Assembly (NCBI GenBank): GCA_023091735.1
Contig: JALKBU010000583.1
Location: 1-31,922, forward strand
DNA from: Trichomonas tenax
Lineage: Eukaryota; Parabasalia; Trichomonadida; Trichomonadidae
Length of the DNA: 31,922 nt
Direction of reading: 5' to 3'
The notes below the pieces were generated by a model. That model worked only from the letters and a program-made list of their open reading frames with translations, ran no database searches and was not told the origin of the DNA. The translations under genes and the position numbers were made by a program. Position 1 is the stretch's first letter. Each line of letters starts with the position of its first letter. Shown here piece by piece: positions 8,311 to 16,187 of the stretch.

Positions 8311-10155
8311 ATGAAAAATTTAAAAGCTCTCAAAAATCTAAAAACCGATAAGAAGATAACAATGCTTTTGCTTTCCCTATTCGCACACGCAGCCTCTTAT
8401 GAGTCTATCTCTTCCTCGGGCTCGTACAACTATTCAGTCCGCACTCAGAAGCAGTTTAACTTCAATCTTGATAATAAATGGATTGTAGTTTTTTCAAAAG
8501 CTTCAAAATTCCATGATGAAACTAACATCCAGCCCCTTAAAAACGTTTATGTCAACCCAAGTACTATAACTATATCACCCGCAAGAAGTGAATACGACCT
8601 TCATTTTTCAGTTTTCCAATTTCCAAACAGTTACCCTTGCAATTATATTGATGTTATCATTGATGGACCGACTGATAGAACTTACGTATTGACAGACACT
8701 CAGCTCTCTAATTCTAACACATATTGCTTGCTTTTCCATAATTATCAACCAATGACTTATGAACTTTACAGGTCTTTGGAAACAGAAAGCTACGATAAGT
8801 TGTCATACTCACCTTTTTTACATTATTCTACCTATTATGAACTTACTCATTCATATAGGGTCACCCGTCAAGGTCTTTTTGTTATAATCCAAATGGACTC
8901 TTCTGTTGTTAATACAGGAACTATTATGGGCGTTCGATCAATGACTGGAACTTCTTTAGTCAGCTTTAACGGAATAGTTTCTGCTCCAGGCTACGCAACC
9001 AAACTCAAGGATGCATCTCCGACAACTTTTAGTATATTAAGGTATGGAGTCAACACTGTTTCTGTCTCATCAGTCCCAACTATTTATTTTATTGATTCCT
9101 ATAGAATGCTATTCTTCCCAGATGCTACTTCTTCTCAGACTGGTCTTGCAATTATTTCCTCTACAAATACACGATCTTTTCTTGGCAGCACAGACATTAA
9201 AGGAGTGGCATTTCAAGTCAGTGGTCGAATCACCCTTACATCAAGCTACTCGACCTCGATCAAAGTCGTTGTTTTCTATCATATGACAAATTGTGATGAA
9301 TACATTTATGTGAACAACAATGATTTCAAGATTCAGCCGGCCTCATCTTTCTCTTATGTATGTGTATTCACCCCATTTGTTGATGGAAGCGTCAAATATT
9401 ATGGATCCTCATCTTACATTTCTGCTTACTATGCAAACTTTTCGTCTTCATTATCTAGTATTTCAACATTTTATGAGCCAATGATATTTAGAATATCCTC
9501 AACTGTTAGCAAATATTCTTTTGAAGTCGAGGATGATTGGTCCAGTTCAAAGTCATATTACATTCGTGATGGATATAACACATACTCTGTATACAAGATA
9601 GATTCATATGGCTCATATAATATCAATTTATATTCCAAGCAGCCAACACCATATTCAATTAATCGTCGCTCGAATATTGTTTTTATTATTATTGGTCCAA
9701 TTATTATTGCGGTGGTCATTATTTGCTCCATTGTTTGTTTCTGCTGCTTCTCTAAAGTTTACAGACCAACTAAGACTGTATCTTCATCGAGCTCATCCAG
9801 CCCAAGTCGTCGCAAAAACGTTCCACCACCACCTCCAAGTCAACCTCCTGCTCAAGCATACAATGCTCCAACACCATCAGGCCAGACCCAGCCAAAGATG
9901 TACCAGCAGTGGAATCAATACCAGCAGGCGCCACCTAGCCAGCCATATCCATCGCCATATCAGCCTCCAGCTGATGAAAACGGACAGCCATACGCTCCTC
10001 CTTACGGCTATCCACCACCATATGGTGCTCCTGCAAGCAACCCACCAACATATGGCACACCACCTAACAGCAATCCACCACCATATGGTGCTCCACCGGC
10101 TCCAATTTCCTCAGCTCCTGTTACCAATGATACTTATGAAAACCCATACGCATAA
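8311..10155 (+). CDS. Single-pass membrane protein with proline/tyrosine-rich cytoplasmic tail
   Basis: The product is a predicted surface protein of 614 residues. The N-terminus has a basic stretch and then MLLLSLFAHAAS, a signal peptide. An alternative start at that Met (8362) would give a shorter, more typical signal. About 430 residues of Ser/Tyr/Thr-rich extracellular sequence with few cysteines follow, then one transmembrane helix (NIVFIIIGPIIIAVVIICSI) with a CFCCF palmitoylation-like cluster. The roughly 120-residue tail is rich in Pro, Gln, Tyr and Ser, with PPPPP and repeated PYG/TYG units (PPYGYPPPYGAP) ending YENPYA. This fits the large families of type I membrane proteins in trichomonads, whose ligands are mostly unknown. 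No leucine-rich repeats are seen. The stop reads TAAAAC, with the host-style TAAA signal. Confidence 0.85.
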   Translation: MKNLKALKNLKTDKKITMLLLSLFAHAASYESISSSGSYNYSVRTQKQFNFNLDNKWIVVFSKASKFHDETNIQPLKNVYVNPSTITISPARSEYDLHFSVFQFPNSYPCNYIDVIIDGPTDRTYVLTDTQLSNSNTYCLLFHNYQPMTYELYRSLETESYDKLSYSPFLHYSTYYELTHSYRVTRQGLFVIIQMDSSVVNTGTIMGVRSMTGTSLVSFNGIVSAPGYATKLKDASPTTFSILRYGVNTVSVSSVPTIYFIDSYRMLFFPDATSSQTGLAIISSTNTRSFLGSTDIKGVAFQVSGRITLTSSYSTSIKVVVFYHMTNCDEYIYVNNNDFKIQPASSFSYVCVFTPFVDGSVKYYGSSSYISAYYANFSSSLSSISTFYEPMIFRISSTVSKYSFEVEDDWSSSKSYYIRDGYNTYSVYKIDSYGSYNINLYSKQPTPYSINRRSNIVFIIIGPIIIAVVIICSIVCFCCFSKVYRPTKTVSSSSSSSPSRRKNVPPPPPSQPPAQAYNAPTPSGQTQPKMYQQWNQYQQAPPSQPYPSPYQPPADENGQPYAPPYGYPPPYGAPASNPPTYGTPPNSNPPPYGAPPAPISSAPVTNDTYENPYA

Positions 10156-10313
10156 AACAATGTGTGCTCATTTATTTGTTGGGTTTACGATATCAAAAAA
10201 TACCATTTATTATCTCAATCGAAATTTTATTTAAAAAAATCAATGATCAGTCAGAAGAAAAATAGTTTAGTATGAATAGAAATAATAATAATAATAAAAT
10301 GATTCAACACTGT

Positions 10314-10323
10314 TGCAATGCCA
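10314..10323 (+). repeat. Target site duplication, left copy
   Basis: TGCAATGCCA here is repeated exactly at 10976-10985, immediately outside the two ends of the inverted-repeat element. A length of 10 bp fits Mutator-like transposons, which make 8-11 bp duplications. Confidence 0.8.
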
Positions 10324-10975
10324 GGGAAAAATTTTCCTTCTACGGTGTAGTCCCGCGACCTTCATAACTTTTTATCTGATCAATATTTTTTCGATTTGAA
10401 AGTACTTTCATGTACATATTGATAGTTGTCCATCCAGTGGTATAAGTGGCACAGTCTATATATCTATCAAATCATTGATTGCATTACAAATCGTCCAAAA
10501 TATACGATTTCCAGCATAAATGTATGCGCCAGTATGCAGAATATGATATTTTTATGTGTATTATTGATTCAAGTACCTCTTATACGCTTAAAATTAAAAA
10601 TGCAACTAATTCATTAATTGATTTGAGGGCGATTATACACATGAAAGTTATTGAATTTGATGGGATTTGGATTTGCAACTGTAATAATGTAAAATTTTAG
10701 AATTTTAGATTTGGCAATGAAAAAAATATTATGTGCTGAGACACCATTTTTCCTCAGCGCTGCATATTAGTGCATACATTTATGCTGGAAATCGTATATT
10801 TTGGACGATTTGTAATGCAATCAATGATTTGATAGATATATAGACTGTGCCACTTATACCACTGGATGGACAACTATCAATAAGTATATGAAAATACTTT
10901 CAAATCGAAAAAATATTGATCAGATAAAAAGTTATGAAGGCCGCGGGACTACACCGCAGAAGGAAAAATGTTGCC
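10324..10975. mobile_element. Non-autonomous MULE-like transposon, 652 bp
   Basis: The two ends are complementary over 216 bp (10324-10539 against 10760-10975) with no net gap: every paired position sums to 21,299. Identity is above 90% by eye, with mismatches concentrated at the tips (GGGAAAAATTTTCC against GGCAACATTTTTCC). The 220-bp centre is AT-rich and has no convincing gene; a 73-codon ORF starting in the left arm at 10479 is probably incidental. Long terminal repeats plus an exact 10-bp target duplication point to a Mutator-like element; Tvmule elements are known in T. vaginalis. With no transposase it would depend on one elsewhere. The right end lies about 100 bp upstream of the TBCE start codon, in its promoter zone. 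Confidence 0.82.
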
Positions 10976-10985
10976 TGCAATGCCA
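10976..10985 (+). repeat. Target site duplication, right copy
   Basis: Exact second copy of TGCAATGCCA, directly outside the right terminal repeat of the 652-bp element. Perfect preservation suggests a fairly recent insertion. Confidence 0.8.
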
Positions 10986-11085
10986 AGAAGCGGCGGTTTT
11001 CTGTCTGTGGTCAGATAATTGATGGAAAATGTCGTGAGCATATATAAAACTGACAAATCAAAAATATTTTTGTGCACGTTTATCA

Positions 11086-12510
11086 ATGGAAAGAATTCGC
11101 ACGAATGACAATTTCTGCGCAACAATTCGCTGGTCCGGCAAGCTCGTTGACAGCAAGGGCGGCGAGGACGACTGGTACGGCGTTGAGTGGGACGATCCTT
11201 CAAGAGGAAAGCATAATGGAGAATATAAAGGCGAAAAGTTCTTCAATGTGTCTATTCCTAACAGTGGATCGTTCTTAAGGGCGTCTTCTGTGAAGAAATC
11301 CGTCAAAATATCAGATATAATACACGAATATTCGTTGGTCGGAGGATCTTTGTCATTAGATTCAACGAATGTTTCACAAGTTGGCGAATTTGAGAACTTC
11401 CCTGACGCCATTAAGACCGTTAACGTTGCCTATTCACTTGTAGGATCATTCCAGTTCATTTGGGATCTTTTATCTCTCGGAAAGAACATTGAGTGCCTCA
11501 CAATGGGGCGTGTTCACTTCGTGAAGTTCCCGGAGGCCACTTCTACGTATAACTTACAGGAGATTGTCCTTAATGATACGAACATTCTTGAACCTCAACT
11601 TGAAATACTTCTCAAGGCTCTTCCAAACCTCAAATCTATCGATATATCGAATACAAAAATTCGTAATTTCAAGATTTTACAGCTCTGCACACAACTCGAA
11701 ACAATTAAATTAAATAGTCTCGAAGTTTCAAGCTTTGGCGATGTGATCGACAGCTTAGAATCATTGCCCAATGTTCACAATTTATATCTCAACAACAATC
11801 TTATCGCAAAAATCGAGTTCAAGCCAGGAAAATTACAAAATCTCGAATCATTGTCGATGGCATCAAACAAGATCAGCGAGCTTTATTCACTCGACGAACT
11901 AAGTAAATACATCAACCTTGGTGAGCTTAGGATCAACAGAAACCCACTGCAAGAGTCTAAAGGCGAAGTTGACGCTCGTTTACTTGTTATCGCTCGTTAT
12001 TCACAGTTGAAGAAACTCAATGGCAGTGATATATTAGAGAAAGAAAGGAGAGACAGTGAAGTCTTCTATCTCAATCATTTTGCTAACGACGTTTATCAGA
12101 ATGGGCGTGCGAATCATCCAATATGGGATGAGTTAGTGAAGAAGTACGGAGAACCAGCTGTTACGTGCATTAAGAAGGAAGTGCAGAACACTGTTAATGT
12201 TATTTTAGAGTTCGATGGCAGAGAAGAAGAGGAGTCTTTGATGCCAACGATTACTGTTGAGAAAATCATCCAAATCGCCCAGAACCTCTTCGAACTCGAA
12301 GATGAGGAGTTAGAGATTGTCTTGGAATACAAAGAATACCGCGCAAAGCTGAAATACACCGATCAGACACTCAATGATGTCGGCTGCATCGACGGAAGTA
12401 TCCTCCACATCAGAAGAGAAGGCGAAGCTGATCAGTTGATGGATGAGCTCACTCTCGCAAAGAAATTCAAGAATAGATCAATGCAGGCTTACGCAAGAGG
12501 TGGATTTTAA
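11086..12510 (+). CDS. TBCE: Tubulin-folding cofactor E (TBCE)
   Basis: TBCE binds alpha-tubulin and, with cofactors C and D, assembles alpha/beta-tubulin dimers in the cytosol. The 474-residue protein has the full family layout: an N-terminal CAP-Gly domain (about residues 8-65, with DDWYGVEWDDPSRGKHNGEYKGEKFF and GSFLRAS), a leucine-rich repeat region (about 90-320), an LRR cap with HPIWDELVKKYGEP, and a C-terminal ubiquitin-like domain (about 370-455). The CAP-Gly motif normally includes GKHDG; here it is GKHNGE, a mild change. The ATG at 11086 is the first in frame and precedes the domain directly. The upstream 100 bp separate it from a MULE-like insertion, and no classic Inr is obvious close to the start. 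The stop is TAAAT. Confidence 0.9.
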   Translation: MERIRTNDNFCATIRWSGKLVDSKGGEDDWYGVEWDDPSRGKHNGEYKGEKFFNVSIPNSGSFLRASSVKKSVKISDIIHEYSLVGGSLSLDSTNVSQVGEFENFPDAIKTVNVAYSLVGSFQFIWDLLSLGKNIECLTMGRVHFVKFPEATSTYNLQEIVLNDTNILEPQLEILLKALPNLKSIDISNTKIRNFKILQLCTQLETIKLNSLEVSSFGDVIDSLESLPNVHNLYLNNNLIAKIEFKPGKLQNLESLSMASNKISELYSLDELSKYINLGELRINRNPLQESKGEVDARLLVIARYSQLKKLNGSDILEKERRDSEVFYLNHFANDVYQNGRANHPIWDELVKKYGEPAVTCIKKEVQNTVNVILEFDGREEEESLMPTITVEKIIQIAQNLFELEDEELEIVLEYKEYRAKLKYTDQTLNDVGCIDGSILHIRREGEADQLMDELTLAKKFKNRSMQAYARGGF

Positions 12511-12565
12511 ATCTGTGTTATAAAGAAAATGATTTTTTGATTATTAAAATAATAACAGTTTTACT

Positions 12566-13750
12566 TTAATCATTAAAAGAAAGTTCGAAATCATCATCTT
12601 CTCCACACTCAAAGTCATCTTCTTCACCGCCAACATCATCGCCAATGGCAATTTCATGGTCATCAATAACATCAGAAACGACATCATCATCGAAAGCTGG
12701 CGCATCCCAACCACTCTTTGCCTTTGGCGCTTCCTTTTTTGCTGGCTGAGGAACACTCCTCTGTGGAGAAGCCGGTTTATCGTATACGGATCCCTTTGAC
12801 GGAGGAGCGTTTCTGTTCATCATTGGCATCTTTTGAGGAACGACAGGGATATCTTCCTCCTCTTCTTCTTCCTCAATGTCGTCCATAAATGAGTTCGCGT
12901 GGTGTGTTGGTGGCTCTGCCATAGGAATTGCATCCCATGGGCTCTTCTTCGGCTGCTCTGCAATCTTCGGTGACATCGGTGGACTTGGATTACGCTTTGC
13001 TGGTGCTGGTTGAGGCTGAGAAGCGAGTCGTGTGTTTACTGGCTGTTTTTGCTGTTGCTGATAAGTATTTGTTAGCTTTGGCTGCTCCTCGACCTTCTGC
13101 TGCTGTGGTGCTGTTTCACGAACAACAGGCCCTGGTTGCGGCTGAGAAGTGCGTGCAACTGGTGCGGGCTTATTTGCTGCTCGTTTTGCACTAAATTCTT
13201 GTGTTTTAGCTGTATCTTGTCTGGCAGTTGTCGTTGTCCTCATTGGTTGGCGCGTTTGCGTTAATGGTGCTTCTTGATTTGATTGATTTTGTGCGCCTGA
13301 CTTTTTCGCGCGTCGTTGAGTGTACTTTCCTGTGAATTCTGCAACCCTGGCAGAAAATGCTTTGCGCTTCAACTGGTTTGAAATTTTAAGCAATGGCTTG
13401 AGAAACTCTTCGGATTTTCTATCTGGATCGGAATCTGGAATCGTCTGGCCTTGGAGCTCAACGTCGATAGCGTTCATTGTCTGTTCCATGCCGTTTTCTT
13501 GAAGAAATGTCATTACAATGGTATATGCTTGATTCCAAGCGTCTGAATCGCGAATTTTAATTTCCGGCTGAAAAGATGAGAAAATTGGTTCATCAAAACC
13601 GACGACTTCTTTTGCAATCTCAACAACATATTTTGATTGTGAAACGTAATCGACACCTTTTTCTGTCAGCGTCTGACGCGCTCTCTGAAGGAGCTCCTCT
13701 TTGGAGACCTGTGGAGGGAATTGACGGCCGCGATGCTGAGAACTTCTCAT
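12566..13750 (-). CDS. LisH-like, proline/glutamine-rich protein with acidic C-terminus
   Basis: The function is not recognised. The N-terminal 150 residues look folded and include a LisH-like helix pair (about residues 75-105: AYTIVMTFLQENGMEQTMNA), a dimerisation motif common in microtubule- and centrosome-associated and ubiquitin-ligase proteins. From about 150 to 340 the chain is low-complexity, rich in Pro, Gln, Ala, Lys and Arg, and carries PWDAIP and later GWDAPAF repeats. The last 45 residues are strongly acidic and end DDFELSFND, with WD/FD-type short motifs resembling adaptor- or clathrin-binding peptides. It is convergent with TBCE, with stops 56 bp apart. Overlapping ORFs on both strands are products of the biased composition. 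Confidence 0.8.
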   Translation of the reverse strand: MRSSQHRGRQFPPQVSKEELLQRARQTLTEKGVDYVSQSKYVVEIAKEVVGFDEPIFSSFQPEIKIRDSDAWNQAYTIVMTFLQENGMEQTMNAIDVELQGQTIPDSDPDRKSEEFLKPLLKISNQLKRKAFSARVAEFTGKYTQRRAKKSGAQNQSNQEAPLTQTRQPMRTTTTARQDTAKTQEFSAKRAANKPAPVARTSQPQPGPVVRETAPQQQKVEEQPKLTNTYQQQQKQPVNTRLASQPQPAPAKRNPSPPMSPKIAEQPKKSPWDAIPMAEPPTHHANSFMDDIEEEEEEEDIPVVPQKMPMMNRNAPPSKGSVYDKPASPQRSVPQPAKKEAPKAKSGWDAPAFDDDVVSDVIDDHEIAIGDDVGGEEDDFECGEDDDFELSFND

Positions 13751-14257
13751 GAATATAAAAAATTTTTAAACGGGTGATTAACAGTGAATTCTTTAAAAAC
13801 TCGTCTTTAGACTCTGTTTTATCTGCTAAACCTAAATTTCTTTAAAAATTTTTATCTAGCTCAATATTTACAAAAAATTAAATATATTTTTTGTTTTAGC
13901 TCATTCTAGTTAAATATAAACAACCTATCAAATAGTGAATCTGAACACAAATTTGTTGGATCGTTTATCATTAATTATTTTTTGAATCAAAATATAAATT
14001 CTATTCATTCAATTTTAAACATGCCAAATTCATACAATAGCTTAGTGTAGGTAAATTTATGGTTTTCATAGCAATATATTATTATTTTGATATCAAAATA
14101 AATGTTCATTATAAAATTATTTGTTGTTAGTAGAACCATCGGTTTCTTATGGAATCTTTTTAATAAGAATCTATCAATGACAAGTTAAATTCACTGATTG
14201 GTGAAAAAATTTAAAATTCATTTGTGATAATTAGATAATATAATATGTAAACATTTA
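13751..14257. other. Intergenic region without recognised features
   Basis: About 500 bp of AT-rich sequence lies between the start of the LisH-like gene and the end of DNAAF1. A short palindromic TTTTGATATCAAAA occurs near 14085-14098. I see no ORF, RNA gene or strong repeat. Confidence 0.5.
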
Positions 14258-15370
14258 TTAGTCGAGCCCGAAGATCTCTTCATCACTGTTTGATTCAGAC
14301 TCATTGGGTTCTTCAATAATTTCTTGATCTATTTCTTCATGGATTAATGGTTCATTTGGAACTTCTTCGATCAACGGCAATTCCTTAACGAACTTTTCTT
14401 CTGCCTTTTCTTCTGATATCATCTCGTCATCACTTGTATCTTCTTGATCTTCTTCAGCTTGTTCCTTTTCACGTTCAATCTTTTCCAGTTCTCCCTTTCC
14501 GAGGCTTTCCTCACCCTCGTGGTCCTCTGGGAGTTCGTCATCACTTGATAAGAAGAATCTGTCGTGGCTGACATCAATTCCCTGTTTCTTAGCTGTTTCT
14601 CTGTAAATTCTTCTCTGCATCTTTCTGTTTCTCTCATCTTCTGCTTCCTTTTCTTGTTTAATTTTGATTCTTTCTTGCATAGCGGCATCTGCTCCGTTTG
14701 CTAAATAAACAATAGCGATTCTGCGCTCCTGGCTTGTCACCGGTTGCTGATCAAGATAATTTAAGTTTGTAAGCGTTGTGATGATTTTTCTTCGATAATT
14801 GCTCATTGTTCTAGCGATCTCGTTACCTTCTAATTTGAGAACACCGAGGTTTGGGAGCTGGAAGATAACATCCATTATGTTTTCTTCCTCGAATTTGTTA
14901 TCTGAAAGATTTAAAACGCCAAGAGACTCCTTGCAAACCAACAAACCCTTCAAGCTTTCGGCATCTTTCAACCTATTGTGGTCTATTTCGAGCGTGTGCA
15001 ATTTTGGACAATTTTCAAGTCCGGAAATATTCAAAATGTAGTTGTGTGAGAGAACGAGTGTCTCCAAATTAGCGAGTTTATCAAGTCCCTTCATCTCTTG
15101 TATAACGTTTCCTTGTAAATATAAGCAAACTAAGTTTGTGAGCGTATCTAAGCCTTCTATTTCGTAAATTGCGTTGTTATTCAACCATAGGGATGTCAAA
15201 TTGCAGTATGCTTCGAGATTTGCGATCTTTTGATATCCTCCAAAATGTAAATAAAGAACCTCGTTGAGTTCAGGAATAGTGTACAGCTGATTCTTAACGC
15301 ACGACTCCATGATCGCTTTTGGAGTAATCATTGGAATCTGTTCTTCTTCTTCTTCATGCTTATCTTGCAT
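14258..15370 (-). CDS. DNAAF1: Dynein axonemal assembly factor 1 (DNAAF1/LRRC50/ODA7)
   Basis: DNAAF1 acts in the cytoplasm to preassemble outer (and some inner) dynein arms of cilia and flagella. The 370-residue protein begins with the family signature: ITPKAIMESC near residue 16, then YTIPELNEVLYLHFGGYQKI. SDS22-type leucine-rich repeats follow (about 50-190) with N-A/V-I-x-E-I/M steps, for example LWLNNNAIYEIEGLD and LYLQGNVIQEMKGLD. After these comes the LRR cap NYRRKIITTLTNLNYLDQQPVTSQERR. Next is a charged helical region, and the C-terminal 100 residues are very acidic. It is shorter than the human protein (about 725) because the long disordered tail is reduced. A flagellated parabasalid needs this gene. 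No close Inr was found; the start is set by homology and by the only suitable ATG. Confidence 0.92.
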   Translation of the reverse strand: MQDKHEEEEEQIPMITPKAIMESCVKNQLYTIPELNEVLYLHFGGYQKIANLEAYCNLTSLWLNNNAIYEIEGLDTLTNLVCLYLQGNVIQEMKGLDKLANLETLVLSHNYILNISGLENCPKLHTLEIDHNRLKDAESLKGLLVCKESLGVLNLSDNKFEEENIMDVIFQLPNLGVLKLEGNEIARTMSNYRRKIITTLTNLNYLDQQPVTSQERRIAIVYLANGADAAMQERIKIKQEKEAEDERNRKMQRRIYRETAKKQGIDVSHDRFFLSSDDELPEDHEGEESLGKGELEKIEREKEQAEEDQEDTSDDEMISEEKAEEKFVKELPLIEEVPNEPLIHEEIDQEIIEEPNESESNSDEEIFGLD

Positions 15371-16187
15371 TTTTTTAATAATAAAATACGTTCATGAATA
15401 TTTTTTCTTTTGCGTTTATTTGGATTTGTATGACACTGCATCCATATTTTTCACTGCCGAAATTTCAAAATCTTGCTATTTATCAATAAATTTACCAGAT
15501 CTCTATCTTTTTTTAATAAAATTTTTCGCTACTATAAATATAGAATCTACTCATATCAATTTATTTAGCTTTTGATTGTTAAACAATTTCTCAATGTGTA
15601 TCAATGTGAAAATTCGATATATCTAATTTTCTTGTATGTTCCAAAATTAAAATACAATGAAGACCAATTATACTGTTCAATGGAAGGTATTTCACCAGAG
15701 AAATGGCTAATTATATTCGCATAAAATCATATGAAAGATATATTCTCTTTCAACTCACTATTTTCGCTATATCTTCAGGTAATAATTTCTATACCTATTA
15801 TTATATTAATATTCACGTTAACAGTAGATACTCATCAATATTTTTATTGTGAAAAAATTCACTTTTGTTCCCCGGAAAGAGTTTTAGAAATCTGTCATTT
15901 GTCAATTTTTTGATACTTTACGTGGCATATTTACATATGAAACTGAAAAATGCACTTGCATCTTTATTGGTGACTTTTCATTCACAGATGAATGTCAAAA
16001 ATGGCATTAAAGAGCATTAAATCGATTTGTCTTTATTCCTTATAAGCAGTTGTTTTTTAAAAATGAAAATCACTTTTTCTGTCAAAAAGTCAGAAAATTG
16101 AAAGGTTTGAAATTTGAGAAATTTACAAAAATCTTTTTGGATGATTTTGTTTTTTCTTTTTAACCTCTGTTTGAGGAAAGTCTTTGT
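15371..16187. other. Long intergenic stretch with decayed coding fragments
   Basis: About 800 bp lie between DNAAF1 and the first clear part of the broken membrane-protein gene. A 60-codon ORF (15731-15913) starts with hydrophobic, signal-like sequence (LYLQVIISIPIIILIFTL). A second frame downstream (about 15,890-16,010) gives a cysteine-containing protein-like stretch that includes TYETEKCTCIFIGDFSF before a stop. These may be the degraded N-terminus of the pseudogene that follows, but the link is weak. Confidence 0.3.

Noticed and set aside
9608..10234. 208-codon plus-strand ORF overlapping the membrane-protein tail
   Set aside because: It is His/Leu-rich and repetitive because of the CCACCA-type codons of the real proline-rich tail; no Inr and no family resemblance.
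10479..10700. 73-codon ORF inside the MULE-like element
   Set aside because: It begins within the inverted repeat and continues into the AT-rich centre; no similarity to a transposase was recognised. Two overlapping frames are equally open.
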